From Clostridium lundense DSM 17049 (GTDB lineage Bacteria > Bacillota > Clostridia > Clostridiales > Clostridiaceae), in assembly GCF_000619945.1 (NCBI RefSeq), contig NZ_JHVC01000024.1:1-46603 (forward strand): DNA of 46,603 nucleotides, in the 5' to 3' direction. This document shows positions 8,374-16,743 of the stretch, piece after piece. Made by a program: the position numbers and the translations under genes. Under the pieces are notes generated by a model. The model searched no databases and had not been told where the DNA came from. It was given only the letters and a program-made list of their open reading frames with translations. The stretch's first letter is position 1; every line of letters starts with the position of its first letter.

Positions 8374-8550
8374 TTATACTTCTTTTAACTCTGAAACGTT
8401 TACCACAAATTTATTATCGTTATTTAAATCTTTTACTAACACTTCATTATTATCCTTGTTTATCGTCTCCAACCAAACTAAATTTCCATTATAACTTACA
8501 TTTATTACACCTAAAGATTGTTTTATTTCCATAGCCCTGTGTAAATCCAT
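8374..8550 (-). CDS. sspH: Small acid-soluble spore protein, H type
   Basis: A 58-codon gene. The product starts MDLHRAMEIKQS, followed by the family core V-x-YNGNLVWLE, with a D-N-x-x-x-VNVSELKE ending. This matches the SspH family (PF08141) in length, order and the Y-x-G-x-P/L-V-W motif. SspH is a minor protein of the spore core made in the forespore. The site AAAGGAGAGAT lies just upstream of the ATG. It stands alone between convergent and divergent neighbours. It places the organism among spore formers. Confidence 0.85.
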   Translation of the reverse strand: MDLHRAMEIKQSLGVINVSYNGNLVWLETINKDNNEVLVKDLNNDNKFVVNVSELKEV

Positions 8551-8733
8551 AGTTATCTCTCCTTTTATACTTGTATTTATTAAATATATTATTCCCTTTA
8601 AATAATACAGTATGTCTATGAATATAATGTTTTTCTTCCTTTAATTTAATATAAATCAAAAAACTAAATAGTATAAATAGATTATTAATTGCTAAATATA
8701 AGATTGTACTTAAATCAAAAGGAGTGAATTACA

Positions 8734-9237
8734 ATGGATGAGAAAAATAAAAAAGTATTAGAAAGCTTTTATGAAAAAAAAGCTGATGCAGAAGTTGGAG
8801 CAGAATTAGGTAATCTTAAAGATCAACTTAATGCTATGGAAAGTACATTAAATCAACTAAAAACAACTGCAATGTCAAATCCAAGTCAAGAGCAGGGAGG
8901 TCAAATGCAAAATCAACAAAGTCAACAGACTGCAGTCAAGCTTTCAAAACAAATACAAAACTTTAGACAAGAAGCGCAGCAACAACAGCAGCAGTCTGAA
9001 CAACAATTGCAACAAGCTGTACAACAGGCAATGTGTGCATTAAATCAAGCTAGCCAACAAATTATATCTCATCAGGTTCTTTCTCAAATGAACCAAATAA
9101 TAGATCAGGCTCAGAATCAATTAAATCAAATGGGATCTCAGGGACAGCAGGGTCAACAAGGACAGCAAGGCCAACAAAATCAACAAAGTAATAATAATCA
9201 AATGTCACAAAAAAATTCATCAAATTCTTGCAAATAA
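8734..9237 (+). CDS. Gln-rich low-complexity protein
   Basis: I do not recognise this 167-residue protein. Residues 1-45 are a charged helix (MDEKNKKVLESFYEKKAD...). Residues 50-135 are Gln-rich with a run of six Gln near 83-88, predicted helical with A-x-Q-x-x-Q spacing. Residues 134-150 hold four GQQ triplets, and the tail is Asn/Ser/Gln rich. There is no signal peptide. AAAGGAGTG lies upstream. It sits between sspH and the four-repeat protein, so a spore-related role is possible by position only. Confidence 0.55.
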   Translation: MDEKNKKVLESFYEKKADAEVGAELGNLKDQLNAMESTLNQLKTTAMSNPSQEQGGQMQNQQSQQTAVKLSKQIQNFRQEAQQQQQQSEQQLQQAVQQAMCALNQASQQIISHQVLSQMNQIIDQAQNQLNQMGSQGQQGQQGQQGQQNQQSNNNQMSQKNSSNSCK

Positions 9238-9258
9238 GCAAAAATGGACCAACATTCC

Positions 9259-9300
9259 AATAACTTACGTACGAGTTATTTGATACCACATGTGGTATCA
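9259..9300. promoter_or_regulatory. Two adjacent palindromes
   Basis: AATAACT (9259-9265) pairs with AGTTATT (9274-9280). Immediately after, TGATACCACATGTGGTATCA (9281-9300) is a perfect 20-bp palindrome. They lie 22-63 nt past the Gln-rich gene and 83-124 nt before the next start codon. They may be terminators or operators; there is no T-run after them. Confidence 0.5.
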
Positions 9301-9382
9301 ATATAAATATATATTTCGCTATAAGATGGTTAAACTACATGTAGACTCAAATAAATTATAAATTTTGAAGGGAGTAATATTC

Positions 9383-9757
9383 ATGGATAATAGAAGTTTA
9401 GAAGAAACAAAAAGATTAAATGCTCAATCAAGAGCTAATAAAGGCATGTCTGGTGCTGCAGGTAGCAGTATGACTAATAGTGCTAGTAGTTCTAACTTAG
9501 AGGAAACTAGACAGTTAAACGCTCAATCAAGAGCTAATAGTGGCATGACTAGTAGTGCAGGTGCTGGTATGACTAGTAGCACTAATAATTATGATTTAGA
9601 AGAAGCCAAAAGATTAAATGCTGAATCAAGAGCTAATGGTGGCATGACTAGTAGTACAGGTGCTGGTATGACTAGTAGCACTAATAACTATGATTTAGAA
9701 GAAGCTAAAAGATTAAACGCTCAGTCAAGAGCTAATAGAGGAAATTCTATGCAGTAA
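9383..9757 (+). CDS. Four-repeat small protein, reminiscent of gamma-type SASP
   Basis: A 124-residue protein. The unit LEE-(T/A)-(K/R)-x-LNA-(Q/E)-SRAN begins at L6, L39, L72 and L105: a strict 33-residue period. The spacers between are Ser/Thr/Gly/Ala/Met-rich. The organisation (short polar repeats with conserved N-A-Q, no Cys, no Trp) recalls the gamma-type spore storage proteins, but the match is not diagnostic. I start it at the ATG at 9383 (AAGGGAG upstream), not at the in-frame TTG at 9365. A terminator follows directly. Confidence 0.6.
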   Translation: MDNRSLEETKRLNAQSRANKGMSGAAGSSMTNSASSSNLEETRQLNAQSRANSGMTSSAGAGMTSSTNNYDLEEAKRLNAESRANGGMTSSTGAGMTSSTNNYDLEEAKRLNAQSRANRGNSMQ

Positions 9758-9761
9758 AATT

Positions 9762-9789
9762 AAATAGGCAGATTTTATTCTGCCTATTT
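9762..9789 (+). terminator. Terminator of the four-repeat gene
   Basis: AAATAGGCAG (9762-9771) pairs with CTGCCTATTT (9780-9789), 4 nt after the stop codon. The following bases are TAATTTA. Confidence 0.75.
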
Positions 9790-9830
9790 TAATTTATCCG
9801 ATAACTACCCTTCGAAATATTCCCTACACA

Positions 9831-9961
9831 CTCTGTGAAAGCGATTCACAGAGAATCAAAGATTTTGATTCTCTGCTTTTCTAAAGTTGGGAGGTATTAG
9901 AACTCTCTTAATAAGATTCAGATGAAGAAAGCGTAGTTCTCTTAATAAAACTCCGTCTGAA
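9831..9961. other. Structured intergenic region with overlapping hairpins and repeats
   Basis: The gap 9790-9991 has no gene but is densely structured. CTCTGTGAA (9831-9839) pairs with TTCACAGAG (9845-9853). AGAGAATCAAA (9850-9860) pairs with TTTGATTCTCT (9864-9874), sharing 9850-9853 with the first stem, so the two exclude each other at their bases. TCTCTTAATAA occurs twice (9904-9914 and 9938-9948). TTCAGA (9917-9922) and TCTGAA (9956-9961) are complementary. It is higher in GC than its flanks. It could be a non-coding RNA or a dispersed repeat; I cannot name a family. Confidence 0.45.
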
Positions 9962-9991
9962 CCTAAGAATCACTTGATATTATTAAACGGT

Positions 9992-10255
9992 CTAAAGTTC
10001 AGTAATATTAAAATTTTCATGAGAAATGAGTTTTATTTTATCTTTTTTAGCTAGCCTTTTAATAGCATATTCTCTCTTTTGTGCTGAAATTTTATCTTCA
10101 TATTTTTCAAAATAAACTAACTTAACTGGAAGTCTTGCTCTTGTATATTTTGCTCCCTTACCCTTAGAATGGGTTTCTATTCTCTTATTTAAATTATTAG
10201 TCCAACCAGTATACAGAGTTCTATCTGCACATTCTAATATATAAACATAGCACAT
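9992..10255 (-). CDS. GIY-YIG domain protein (YhbQ/UPF0213-like)
   Basis: An 87-residue single-domain member of the GIY-YIG nuclease superfamily. Seen: YVYILEC, then LYTGWTNNLNKRI-x-H (the YTG variant of the YIG motif with the conserved Arg), a GAKYT-x-x-R-x-P-V-x-L-V-Y segment and the E/K-rich C-terminal helix with A-x-x-R-E. Stand-alone members are common in Firmicutes, with DNA-related roles that are not well defined. It lies just downstream of sbcC on the same strand (73 nt gap). Confidence 0.85.
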   Translation of the reverse strand: MCYVYILECADRTLYTGWTNNLNKRIETHSKGKGAKYTRARLPVKLVYFEKYEDKISAQKREYAIKRLAKKDKIKLISHENFNITEL

Positions 10256-10328
10256 TACCCTTATCCCCTTCTATATAGTAAATAATAAAGAATTAATAAT
10301 AGGAAGTAAAGATCAATTTTACTTTTCA

Positions 10329-13300
10329 CTAAATATGAAACTTTGTTTTACTTCCTTCCTTTGCAGGCGTTATTTCTAACCTTGCATCCACTCGTTCCTT
10401 AAGCTCAGGAACATGCGATATTATTCCTACTAATCTTCCACCCTTTTGTAGATCAATTAAACACTGAATGGCATTATCTAAGGATTCTGGATCTAAGGTA
10501 CCAAACCCTTCATCTATAAATATAGTATCCAAACTTATTCCTCCAGCATGACATTGAACTACATCTGCTAATCCTAATGCTAAAGCTAGGGATGCTTTAA
10601 AACTTTCTCCACCAGATAAGGTCTTTACATGACGTGCTTTTCCAGTATAATTATCAAACACCTCCAATTCAAGACCTTGCTGCTTTATTCCTTTACCCTT
10701 TTCTTCTTTTCTTTTAAGTATAAATCGTCCTCCTGCCATTTTGCTTAGTCTTACATTAGCAGTATTTATTATTTCATCAAAATATGCAGCTAAAACATAT
10801 CTTTCAAAGGTTATTCTTTCTGAATTATCACCATTAGCAATTCTAGCTAATTCACCAATAACACTATAATTTTCTTCATCCTTTGCTATAATCTTATTTA
10901 TTTTATTAATTTCCATCAAAGCTTTATTGTTGTTACTTTGTCTTGAAAATAACTTCTTTTCTCTTTCTTCTAAATTTTGTTCTTCTAATTTAATTTCTTC
11001 TAATTTTTTTCTTAAATCATCAATTGAAACCTCTTCTAATCCTCCTGTATCCTTTATAGCCTTTTCTAATCTATCCTTTAATGACTTTAGATTTTGACCA
11101 TACTCTAATATATCTTTTTCTAAAAGCTTAATTTTCTCTTCTGACATTTTCAATAGTGTATATTCACTAAACTCTTTAAAACCTGCTTCCTTAATATTAT
11201 TATTTAGCTGTTCTTCCCAGAACTTAACTTCCTTTATTGCATCTTCTACATTTTTACTTTTTATCTTTATATCTGCTTTACCAGAAACATAAGCTGTATT
11301 TGCTTTATTATAGCATTCTTCTGCTAATTTATATGCCTTTTCCAGCTCTATAAGTCTTTCTTGTAATTCATTAATTCTTGATGAAAGCTTGGCAAAAGAT
11401 CGTATTTCCTCAGGAATTTCCTTTTCTATGCTTATAAGAAGTTCTTCTTCACTTTTTACAACTCCATAAAGCTCTGTATATTCTTTTTCTCTTTTTTGGA
11501 TTAATACTTCTTTATTTTTTATATCTTCAATTAATTTTACTATGTTATTTTCTAATTCTATTTTCTTTTCTGCAATTTTTGTAAGTTTAATTTGTTCTTC
11601 TTTTAAAACATTTAAATCTTGAGCTATTTCTTTTCCTTTGGTTCCTAAATAAAAAAGCATATCCTTTATTTCAATTATATTTATATCTTCTTCTAGAACA
11701 TGGTTCAACTTATCTTTTTGTTCTAATAACATCTGATAACTATTCTTTATAACTCCATTTAAATCTGAAAGTTTTTGCAGCCTTCTATCCCTATCTTCTT
11801 TTAATATATCAAATTTATCTTTTGCTTCTTTAAGCTCTTCTTCTGTAGGGACTCCATGAATTAACTGAGCAACATTAGGATGATGTGTAGAACCACATAC
11901 TGGACATTGCATACCTTCTTTTAAGTCCCTTGCTAAAAGACCTGCTTGCCCTCTTCTAAAGTTATCTTCCATTAATTCATATTGGGATTTAATTTTATTA
12001 TAATCCTTATCAAATTCTTCAAAACTTTCCTTGTCATTATTATATACTTGAAGTCTATTTAAGTACTCCTTAGTATTTTTGTAAAAGCTTCTCATTTCAT
12101 CACAAAGTAAGTTTTTCTCATATACAGCTCTATCTAATTTCTCCTTATAAGTTTCTGCCTTTTCTGCCTGAATTAAATTGTTATTAGCATTTTCTAATTT
12201 AACTTTTTCTTCATTTTGAGATAATCTAATTTCTTTTAATAAATTATCTTTATTATTAAGACTTTCTCTTAACTTAACTATTTTTAGGCTTTTCTCTTCA
12301 TAATTTTTAACTTTTTCTTCCCAAGTCTTAAGGGTTGCTATACTATCTGAAAGCTTCTTTCTTTTGCTCTCCTTAACCTGTTCCTTTTCTAAATTCTCCT
12401 TGCTTATAATTAAATTATTCTCGCACTTTTTAAGTTCTTCTTCTCCATGATTATATTGAATTTGCCTTAACTTTAGATTATTCTTCCTATCTATAAAAGA
12501 ATCCTCTACTACTTTTACCTGTAAGGCCTTCCTTCCTTTTTGTAGCAGAATCTGTTTTTCTTCATATTCCTTTCCTTTTGATAAATAGGATTTATAGAGA
12601 TTTTGGAGATCTTCTTTTTCTTTAATCTTCTTATTTATTTCTTCTCCTTCAATAATACTTTTCTGAAGTTTTTCTGCATCATTTTTAATATTCTTAATCT
12701 GGCTAGTTAATTTTTTTCTATATTCCTCATCATTTTTTATAAGTTCCTTTGTCTTCTCTATTATTTCATTTATATTTAAATCTTCCGCATTTATAAGTTT
12801 TAATAAAATTTCATCTCCATGAGCTTCTATATGTTTTACATGAGTGTCCCTTTGAGTTTTAGTATTACTAATTTTTTTATATATACACTTCTTTTTATCG
12901 TCAAGCTTCCTTTGGATAGTTTCAAAATCTTGAGTACCAAAAATTTTTCTAAATATAACTTCCCTCTCTGTACTATCTGCTTCTAATAATTTTCTAAATT
13001 CTCCTTGTGGAAGCATTACTATTTGTCTAAATTGACTTTTATTAATACCCAAAATATTATTTATATTTTCATCTACATTATTAACCTTTGATATCACCTT
13101 TTCATCAGGAAGATATAAATAAGCCTCCGCACTTTTAAAGGTAAATCCCTCTCCTCTTGATCTTTTTCTCTCTTGTTGAGGATATCTTATTATTTTGTAT
13201 TCTTTCCCTTTAAGCTCAAATTCCAATTCTACATATGTAGGAGTTTCAGATAATGCAAAATCACTTCTTAGACCATCCTTATCTCTATTAGTTCCTGAAG

Positions 13301-13466
13301 CTTCTCCAAAAAGAGCATAACTTATAGCATCAAATATAGTAGTTTTTCCAGCTCCTGTAGGTCCAGTAATTAAAAATATATTTTTGTCCTGTAACTTTCT
13401 AAAATCTACTTCTTCAACTCCAGCATAAGGGCCAAATGCACTCATTATGAGCTTTAGCGGTTTCAT
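10329..13466 (-). CDS. sbcC: Exonuclease SbcCD, ATPase subunit
   Basis: A 1045-residue SMC/Rad50-like ATPase. With SbcD it makes the complex that opens DNA hairpins and processes double-strand ends. Seen: Walker A GPTGAGKTT at 35-43, Q-loop region VMLPQGEFRKLL at 150-161, two long coiled-coil arms, the zinc-hook CPVC at 521-524 in the middle, signature LSGGES at 950-955 and Walker B IFIDEG at 982-987 with the following GTLD. Length is normal. It starts 3 nt after the sbcD stop codon, so the two are translated from one message. Confidence 0.95.
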   Translation of the reverse strand: MKPLKLIMSAFGPYAGVEEVDFRKLQDKNIFLITGPTGAGKTTIFDAISYALFGEASGTNRDKDGLRSDFALSETPTYVELEFELKGKEYKIIRYPQQERKRSRGEGFTFKSAEAYLYLPDEKVISKVNNVDENINNILGINKSQFRQIVMLPQGEFRKLLEADSTEREVIFRKIFGTQDFETIQRKLDDKKKCIYKKISNTKTQRDTHVKHIEAHGDEILLKLINAEDLNINEIIEKTKELIKNDEEYRKKLTSQIKNIKNDAEKLQKSIIEGEEINKKIKEKEDLQNLYKSYLSKGKEYEEKQILLQKGRKALQVKVVEDSFIDRKNNLKLRQIQYNHGEEELKKCENNLIISKENLEKEQVKESKRKKLSDSIATLKTWEEKVKNYEEKSLKIVKLRESLNNKDNLLKEIRLSQNEEKVKLENANNNLIQAEKAETYKEKLDRAVYEKNLLCDEMRSFYKNTKEYLNRLQVYNNDKESFEEFDKDYNKIKSQYELMEDNFRRGQAGLLARDLKEGMQCPVCGSTHHPNVAQLIHGVPTEEELKEAKDKFDILKEDRDRRLQKLSDLNGVIKNSYQMLLEQKDKLNHVLEEDINIIEIKDMLFYLGTKGKEIAQDLNVLKEEQIKLTKIAEKKIELENNIVKLIEDIKNKEVLIQKREKEYTELYGVVKSEEELLISIEKEIPEEIRSFAKLSSRINELQERLIELEKAYKLAEECYNKANTAYVSGKADIKIKSKNVEDAIKEVKFWEEQLNNNIKEAGFKEFSEYTLLKMSEEKIKLLEKDILEYGQNLKSLKDRLEKAIKDTGGLEEVSIDDLRKKLEEIKLEEQNLEEREKKLFSRQSNNNKALMEINKINKIIAKDEENYSVIGELARIANGDNSERITFERYVLAAYFDEIINTANVRLSKMAGGRFILKRKEEKGKGIKQQGLELEVFDNYTGKARHVKTLSGGESFKASLALALGLADVVQCHAGGISLDTIFIDEGFGTLDPESLDNAIQCLIDLQKGGRLVGIISHVPELKERVDARLEITPAKEGSKTKFHI

Positions 13467-13469
13467 ATA

Positions 13470-14669
13470 CTATTTCACCTCTCTTTCTACTTCTTCTATT
13501 ACATCTTTCACTATATCAATCTTTTCTTCTGTTAACTTTTTATCAGATATAGCTGCATAAAATTCTTCAAAAAGTTGTAATTTTGACTTATTTTCATATC
13601 CTAGTGAAGCTGCTGTTTTACTTTCACTTGTTTTTTCTATTATTTCTCTATTTAACCCCATAATATTAGGATATACTGCTCTTAATTTTGATATAGGATC
13701 TACTAATTCTCCTTCATCTGTGAGTATAGCATATATATAATCTTCAACATTTTCTTCTCCATAGACCTTGGGATTAATTAGCTCATTTAATGGGCCTTTA
13801 ATAATTCTCATATCTCTTTTAGGAACAAGTTCCTTTAACTCTACAGAAACTTCACCAGCTTCATTTATATTAACTATAGTTACCCCTTTTTTATGATTTG
13901 TTTCTGAAAATGAATATTTTAATAAGGATCCTGAATATCTTATTTTATCACTTCCAACCTTTTGTGCACCATGAAGATGTCCTAAAGCTGTGTAATTAAA
14001 TAAGCTAAAATATTCTCCACTTATTAAATCTGTACCACCAATACTTAAAGGTCTTTCAGAATCAGAAATTTTAAGACCTGCCCTGATATTTTCTTCTTCT
14101 ATCTTTTCTAAATTTTTATCTTTCATAAAAGTCACATATCCATGAGCTATCATTATATTCTTCTCATTTTCCTTTGTATGTTCCTTTATTTCTTGAATAA
14201 TTTTCTTCATAGCTTTATCATGTGTTATTATTTCATCATCCTTAAATATACTTCTTACTTCTCTTGGATCTGCATAAGGCACTAAATAAAAATTCACAAC
14301 ACCAAATTCATCATGAAGAGTTACTTTTTTTATTTTTTTATTAAACATTCCTGCTATGTACAATCCATTTTTTATTAAAATGTTACTTCCAAAAGATAAT
14401 CTTTCCCCACTATCATGATTTCCTCCTATAGCTAATATAGGTGTTTTTAAGTCTAATAAGATTTTAGTAAATACATTGTCTAAAAGCTGTACCGCTTCTA
14501 CAGGCGGTATACTTCTATCATATAAATCTCCCGCTATTATCAAAGCATCAGGCTTTTCTTCTTCAATGATTTTTATTAACTTGCTTAAAATAAATTCTTG
14601 ATCATCTATCATACTAAATTCATTTACAATTTTTCCTATATGCCAATCTCCAGTGTGAATTATTTTCAT
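13470..14669 (-). CDS. sbcD: Exonuclease SbcCD, nuclease subunit
   Basis: A 399-residue calcineurin-like metallophosphoesterase (Mre11 type). Seen in order: HTGDWHIG at 5-12, AGDLYDRS, GGNHDSGERL, a mid-domain IMIAHGYV, and LGHLHGAQ: the five phosphodiesterase motifs that bind two Mn ions. The C-terminal part is the SbcC-binding/capping region. The start has CAGGAGGTG upstream. First gene of the sbcDC pair. Confidence 0.95.
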   Translation of the reverse strand: MKIIHTGDWHIGKIVNEFSMIDDQEFILSKLIKIIEEEKPDALIIAGDLYDRSIPPVEAVQLLDNVFTKILLDLKTPILAIGGNHDSGERLSFGSNILIKNGLYIAGMFNKKIKKVTLHDEFGVVNFYLVPYADPREVRSIFKDDEIITHDKAMKKIIQEIKEHTKENEKNIMIAHGYVTFMKDKNLEKIEEENIRAGLKISDSERPLSIGGTDLISGEYFSLFNYTALGHLHGAQKVGSDKIRYSGSLLKYSFSETNHKKGVTIVNINEAGEVSVELKELVPKRDMRIIKGPLNELINPKVYGEENVEDYIYAILTDEGELVDPISKLRAVYPNIMGLNREIIEKTSESKTAASLGYENKSKLQLFEEFYAAISDKKLTEEKIDIVKDVIEEVEREVK

Positions 14670-14747
14670 TTAATATATACACCTCCTGTAATTACTTTGC
14701 TTTTAAAGCTTATGTCTATTATATACCATTTAAATTATAAATTATAA

Positions 14748-14798
14748 AAAATAAAAAGAACATATGTAAATTTGCTTTATACAAATACACATATGCTC
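14748..14798 (-). terminator. Terminator of lysP
   Basis: On the minus strand an imperfect stem (GAGCATATGTGTATTTG with CAAATTTACATATGTTC) is followed by TTTTTATTTTTT (A-run at 14748-14758). It lies about 70 nt past the lysP stop codon. Confidence 0.75.
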
Positions 14799-14865
14799 TA
14801 TAATATACTAAATTAATAATGAAGAAAATTTTCCTTTAATTATCTCTTATAAACTTTAGAATAAA

Positions 14866-16332
14866 TTATGAAGTAGCTTCTAACTCCTCATTATTTTCAT
14901 CAATATTATCAAAATCTACATCCATTAAATCAATAACTTTTGTATTGTGTTTTTTCTTATAACCTATCCATAATGCTAAAAATAATGGCAATCCTATATA
15001 TGATGAAATTACTCCACTCCAATCTATTTTATCGGCTTGGAAATAAGTAATGCCTTGACCTAGAACAACAACACTACATAATGCTAGCGCTATAATTGGT
15101 CCTATTGGAAATAATTTAGCTTTGTATTTTAATTTGCTTAAATCACGTCCTTGGGCAACATAAGCTCTACGAAAACGATAATGACATAGTGCTATACCTA
15201 ACCATGCTACAAAACCAGCAAGTCCTGATGCAGCTACAAGCCATACATACACTGTACTTTCTGCATAAAGTCCTGTTAAACAGCAAGCTGATGCTACTAA
15301 TGTAGTTAATAGTACTGAATTTACAGGTACTCCTCTTGAATTAAGCTTTCCAAGCCATGCTGGAGCTTTTCCTTCTTTAGCCATAGCATATAGTATTCTA
15401 CTTGATGCATACATTCCTGAATTACCACAGGATAATACTGATGTTAAAATTACTGCATTCATTATAGAGGCCGCTGCTGCAATACCAACTTTTTCAAATA
15501 TCAATGTAAATACACTAGTGTCAACTCCTGCATTTGTATAAGGAATTAATGCACCTACAACAAATATAGTTCCTAAATAAAATAATAAAATTCTCCAAAA
15601 TATTGTATTTATTGCTTTAGGTATATTCTTCTCTGGATCTTCACTTTCACCTGCTGCAATACCTACAAGTTCTGTTCCTTGAAATGAAAATCCTGCGATT
15701 AGAAATACCATAAAAATTGATTTAACTCCACCAACAAATGGTGCTTCGCCAACTGTAAAGTTTTTAAAGCCTACAGATTCTCCACCTAATATTCCTAAAA
15801 TAGTAGCAATACCTATAATTAAAAATACAATAACAGTAACTACTTTAATACTTGCAAACCAAAACTCTGATTCTCCATATGCTTTAGCTGAAAAAAGATT
15901 AAGTCCAACTATTAATGTAAGAAATAAAACACTCCATACAATGGCCGGCACATTAGGAAACCAAAATTTCATAATAAGTGCTCCTGCTACCATTTCAGCC
16001 GCTACAGTAATAGCCCAATTATACCAGTAGTTCCATCCAAGTGCAAAGCCCATTGCCGGATCAACAAATTTTGATGCATAAGTTCCAAATGAACCTGCCA
16101 CAGGCATAAAAGTTGCCATTTCTCCTAAGCTAGTTATTAAAAAATAAACCATAACTCCTATACAAGCATATGCTACTAGAGCACCTCCTGGACCAGCTTG
16201 TTTAATAGTAGCTCCTAGAGCTAAAAATATACCTGTCCCAATAGCTCCTCCCATAGCAATCATATTAAGATGCCTTGCAGTTAAACTTCTTTTTAATTCA
16301 TTATTATTTTCTTCCTTTGTAATATTACTCAT
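14866..16332 (-). CDS. lysP: Lysine-specific permease (APC superfamily)
   Basis: A 488-residue, 12-helix amino-acid permease that imports lysine, probably with protons. The opening R-x-L-x-x-RH-x-x-MIA-x-GG-x-IGTG-x-F is typical of the AAT/LysP branch. Other landmarks are E-x-A-x-x-P-x-x-GSF-x-x-YA-x-x-F-V-D-P-x-x-GFA-x-GWNYW-x-NW, and GTELVGIAAGE-x-x-x-P. The assignment to lysine rests on both the sequence and a lysine riboswitch in its leader. It is a single-gene transcript with its own terminator. Confidence 0.92.
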   Translation of the reverse strand: MSNITKEENNNELKRSLTARHLNMIAMGGAIGTGIFLALGATIKQAGPGGALVAYACIGVMVYFLITSLGEMATFMPVAGSFGTYASKFVDPAMGFALGWNYWYNWAITVAAEMVAGALIMKFWFPNVPAIVWSVLFLTLIVGLNLFSAKAYGESEFWFASIKVVTVIVFLIIGIATILGILGGESVGFKNFTVGEAPFVGGVKSIFMVFLIAGFSFQGTELVGIAAGESEDPEKNIPKAINTIFWRILLFYLGTIFVVGALIPYTNAGVDTSVFTLIFEKVGIAAAASIMNAVILTSVLSCGNSGMYASSRILYAMAKEGKAPAWLGKLNSRGVPVNSVLLTTLVASACCLTGLYAESTVYVWLVAASGLAGFVAWLGIALCHYRFRRAYVAQGRDLSKLKYKAKLFPIGPIIALALCSVVVLGQGITYFQADKIDWSGVISSYIGLPLFLALWIGYKKKHNTKVIDLMDVDFDNIDENNEELEATS

Positions 16333-16342
16333 TTTTTTCCCC

Positions 16343-16366
16343 CTTATCGGTATTTTTTCCGATAAG
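16343..16366 (-). promoter_or_regulatory. Hairpin beside the lysP ribosome binding site
   Basis: CTTATCGG pairs with CCGATAAG over 8 bp around an 8-nt A-rich loop, between the riboswitch terminator and the ATG. The last bases of the right arm (AAG) start the binding site AAGGGGG, so folding could limit ribosome access. Confidence 0.5.
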
Positions 16367-16390
16367 TGAAATAACTAAGATAAACATAAT

Positions 16391-16422
16391 AAAAAATACC
16401 CTGAGAGTACACTCAGGGTATT
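16391..16422 (-). terminator. Riboswitch-controlled terminator in the lysP leader
   Basis: AATACCCTGAG pairs with CTCAGGGTATT around TGTACT, followed by TTTTTTATT on the minus strand. It lies about 36 nt past the aptamer and 58 nt before the lysP start. It is the expression platform of the lysine riboswitch. Confidence 0.9.
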
Positions 16423-16457
16423 GAAATATGTATTTACACACAAAATACATATTAAAA

Positions 16458-16642
16458 TTCCACATCGAATGATAGCTCTCCACAAACTTAATTTGTGACA
16501 GTTTTGTATATATTCTATACAATCCCAGCAATACAGTATTAAAAGCATCTACTGTATACTTCGGCAAAATTTCCTTTTACACTGCTTCATAGTGCTTTTC
16601 TCCACAATGTTACTCTTAAATTCTGCGCCTCTACCTCAGTTA
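16458..16642 (-). promoter_or_regulatory. Lysine riboswitch (L-box) upstream of lysP
   Basis: The minus-strand leader has the L-box signatures in order: GAGGTAGAGGCGC, TTTAAGAGTA, GCCGAAG, GCTGGGA, ACTGTCA and GTGGAGAGCTATC. These match the lysine riboswitch (Rfam RF00168). Binding of lysine would favour the downstream terminator and shut off lysine uptake. An 80-codon reading frame that covers this RNA is taken as chance. Confidence 0.93.
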
Positions 16643-16660
16643 TTCACTTATGATTTTTTT

Positions 16661-16689
16661 ATTATACAATTAATTTTATTCTTAGTAAA
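16661..16689 (-). promoter_or_regulatory. Promoter of the lysP leader
   Basis: Minus-strand TTTACT (16684-16689), 17-bp spacer, TATAAT (16661-16666). The aptamer starts about 20 nt later. Confidence 0.7.
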
Positions 16690-16743
16690 GTGCAATTTAT
16701 GGTAATTACATAATTTTTTTAATTATTTATACAAATTTTGTAA

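Noticed and set aside
9383..9757. CRISPR array
   Set aside because: The repeats are in-frame protein repeats with a period of 99 bases and conserved spacers; no CRISPR-like array was seen in the window.
16325..16567. 80-codon reading frame upstream of lysP
   Set aside because: It overlaps the lysine riboswitch and its terminator and even the lysP start; the RNA signatures explain the sequence.
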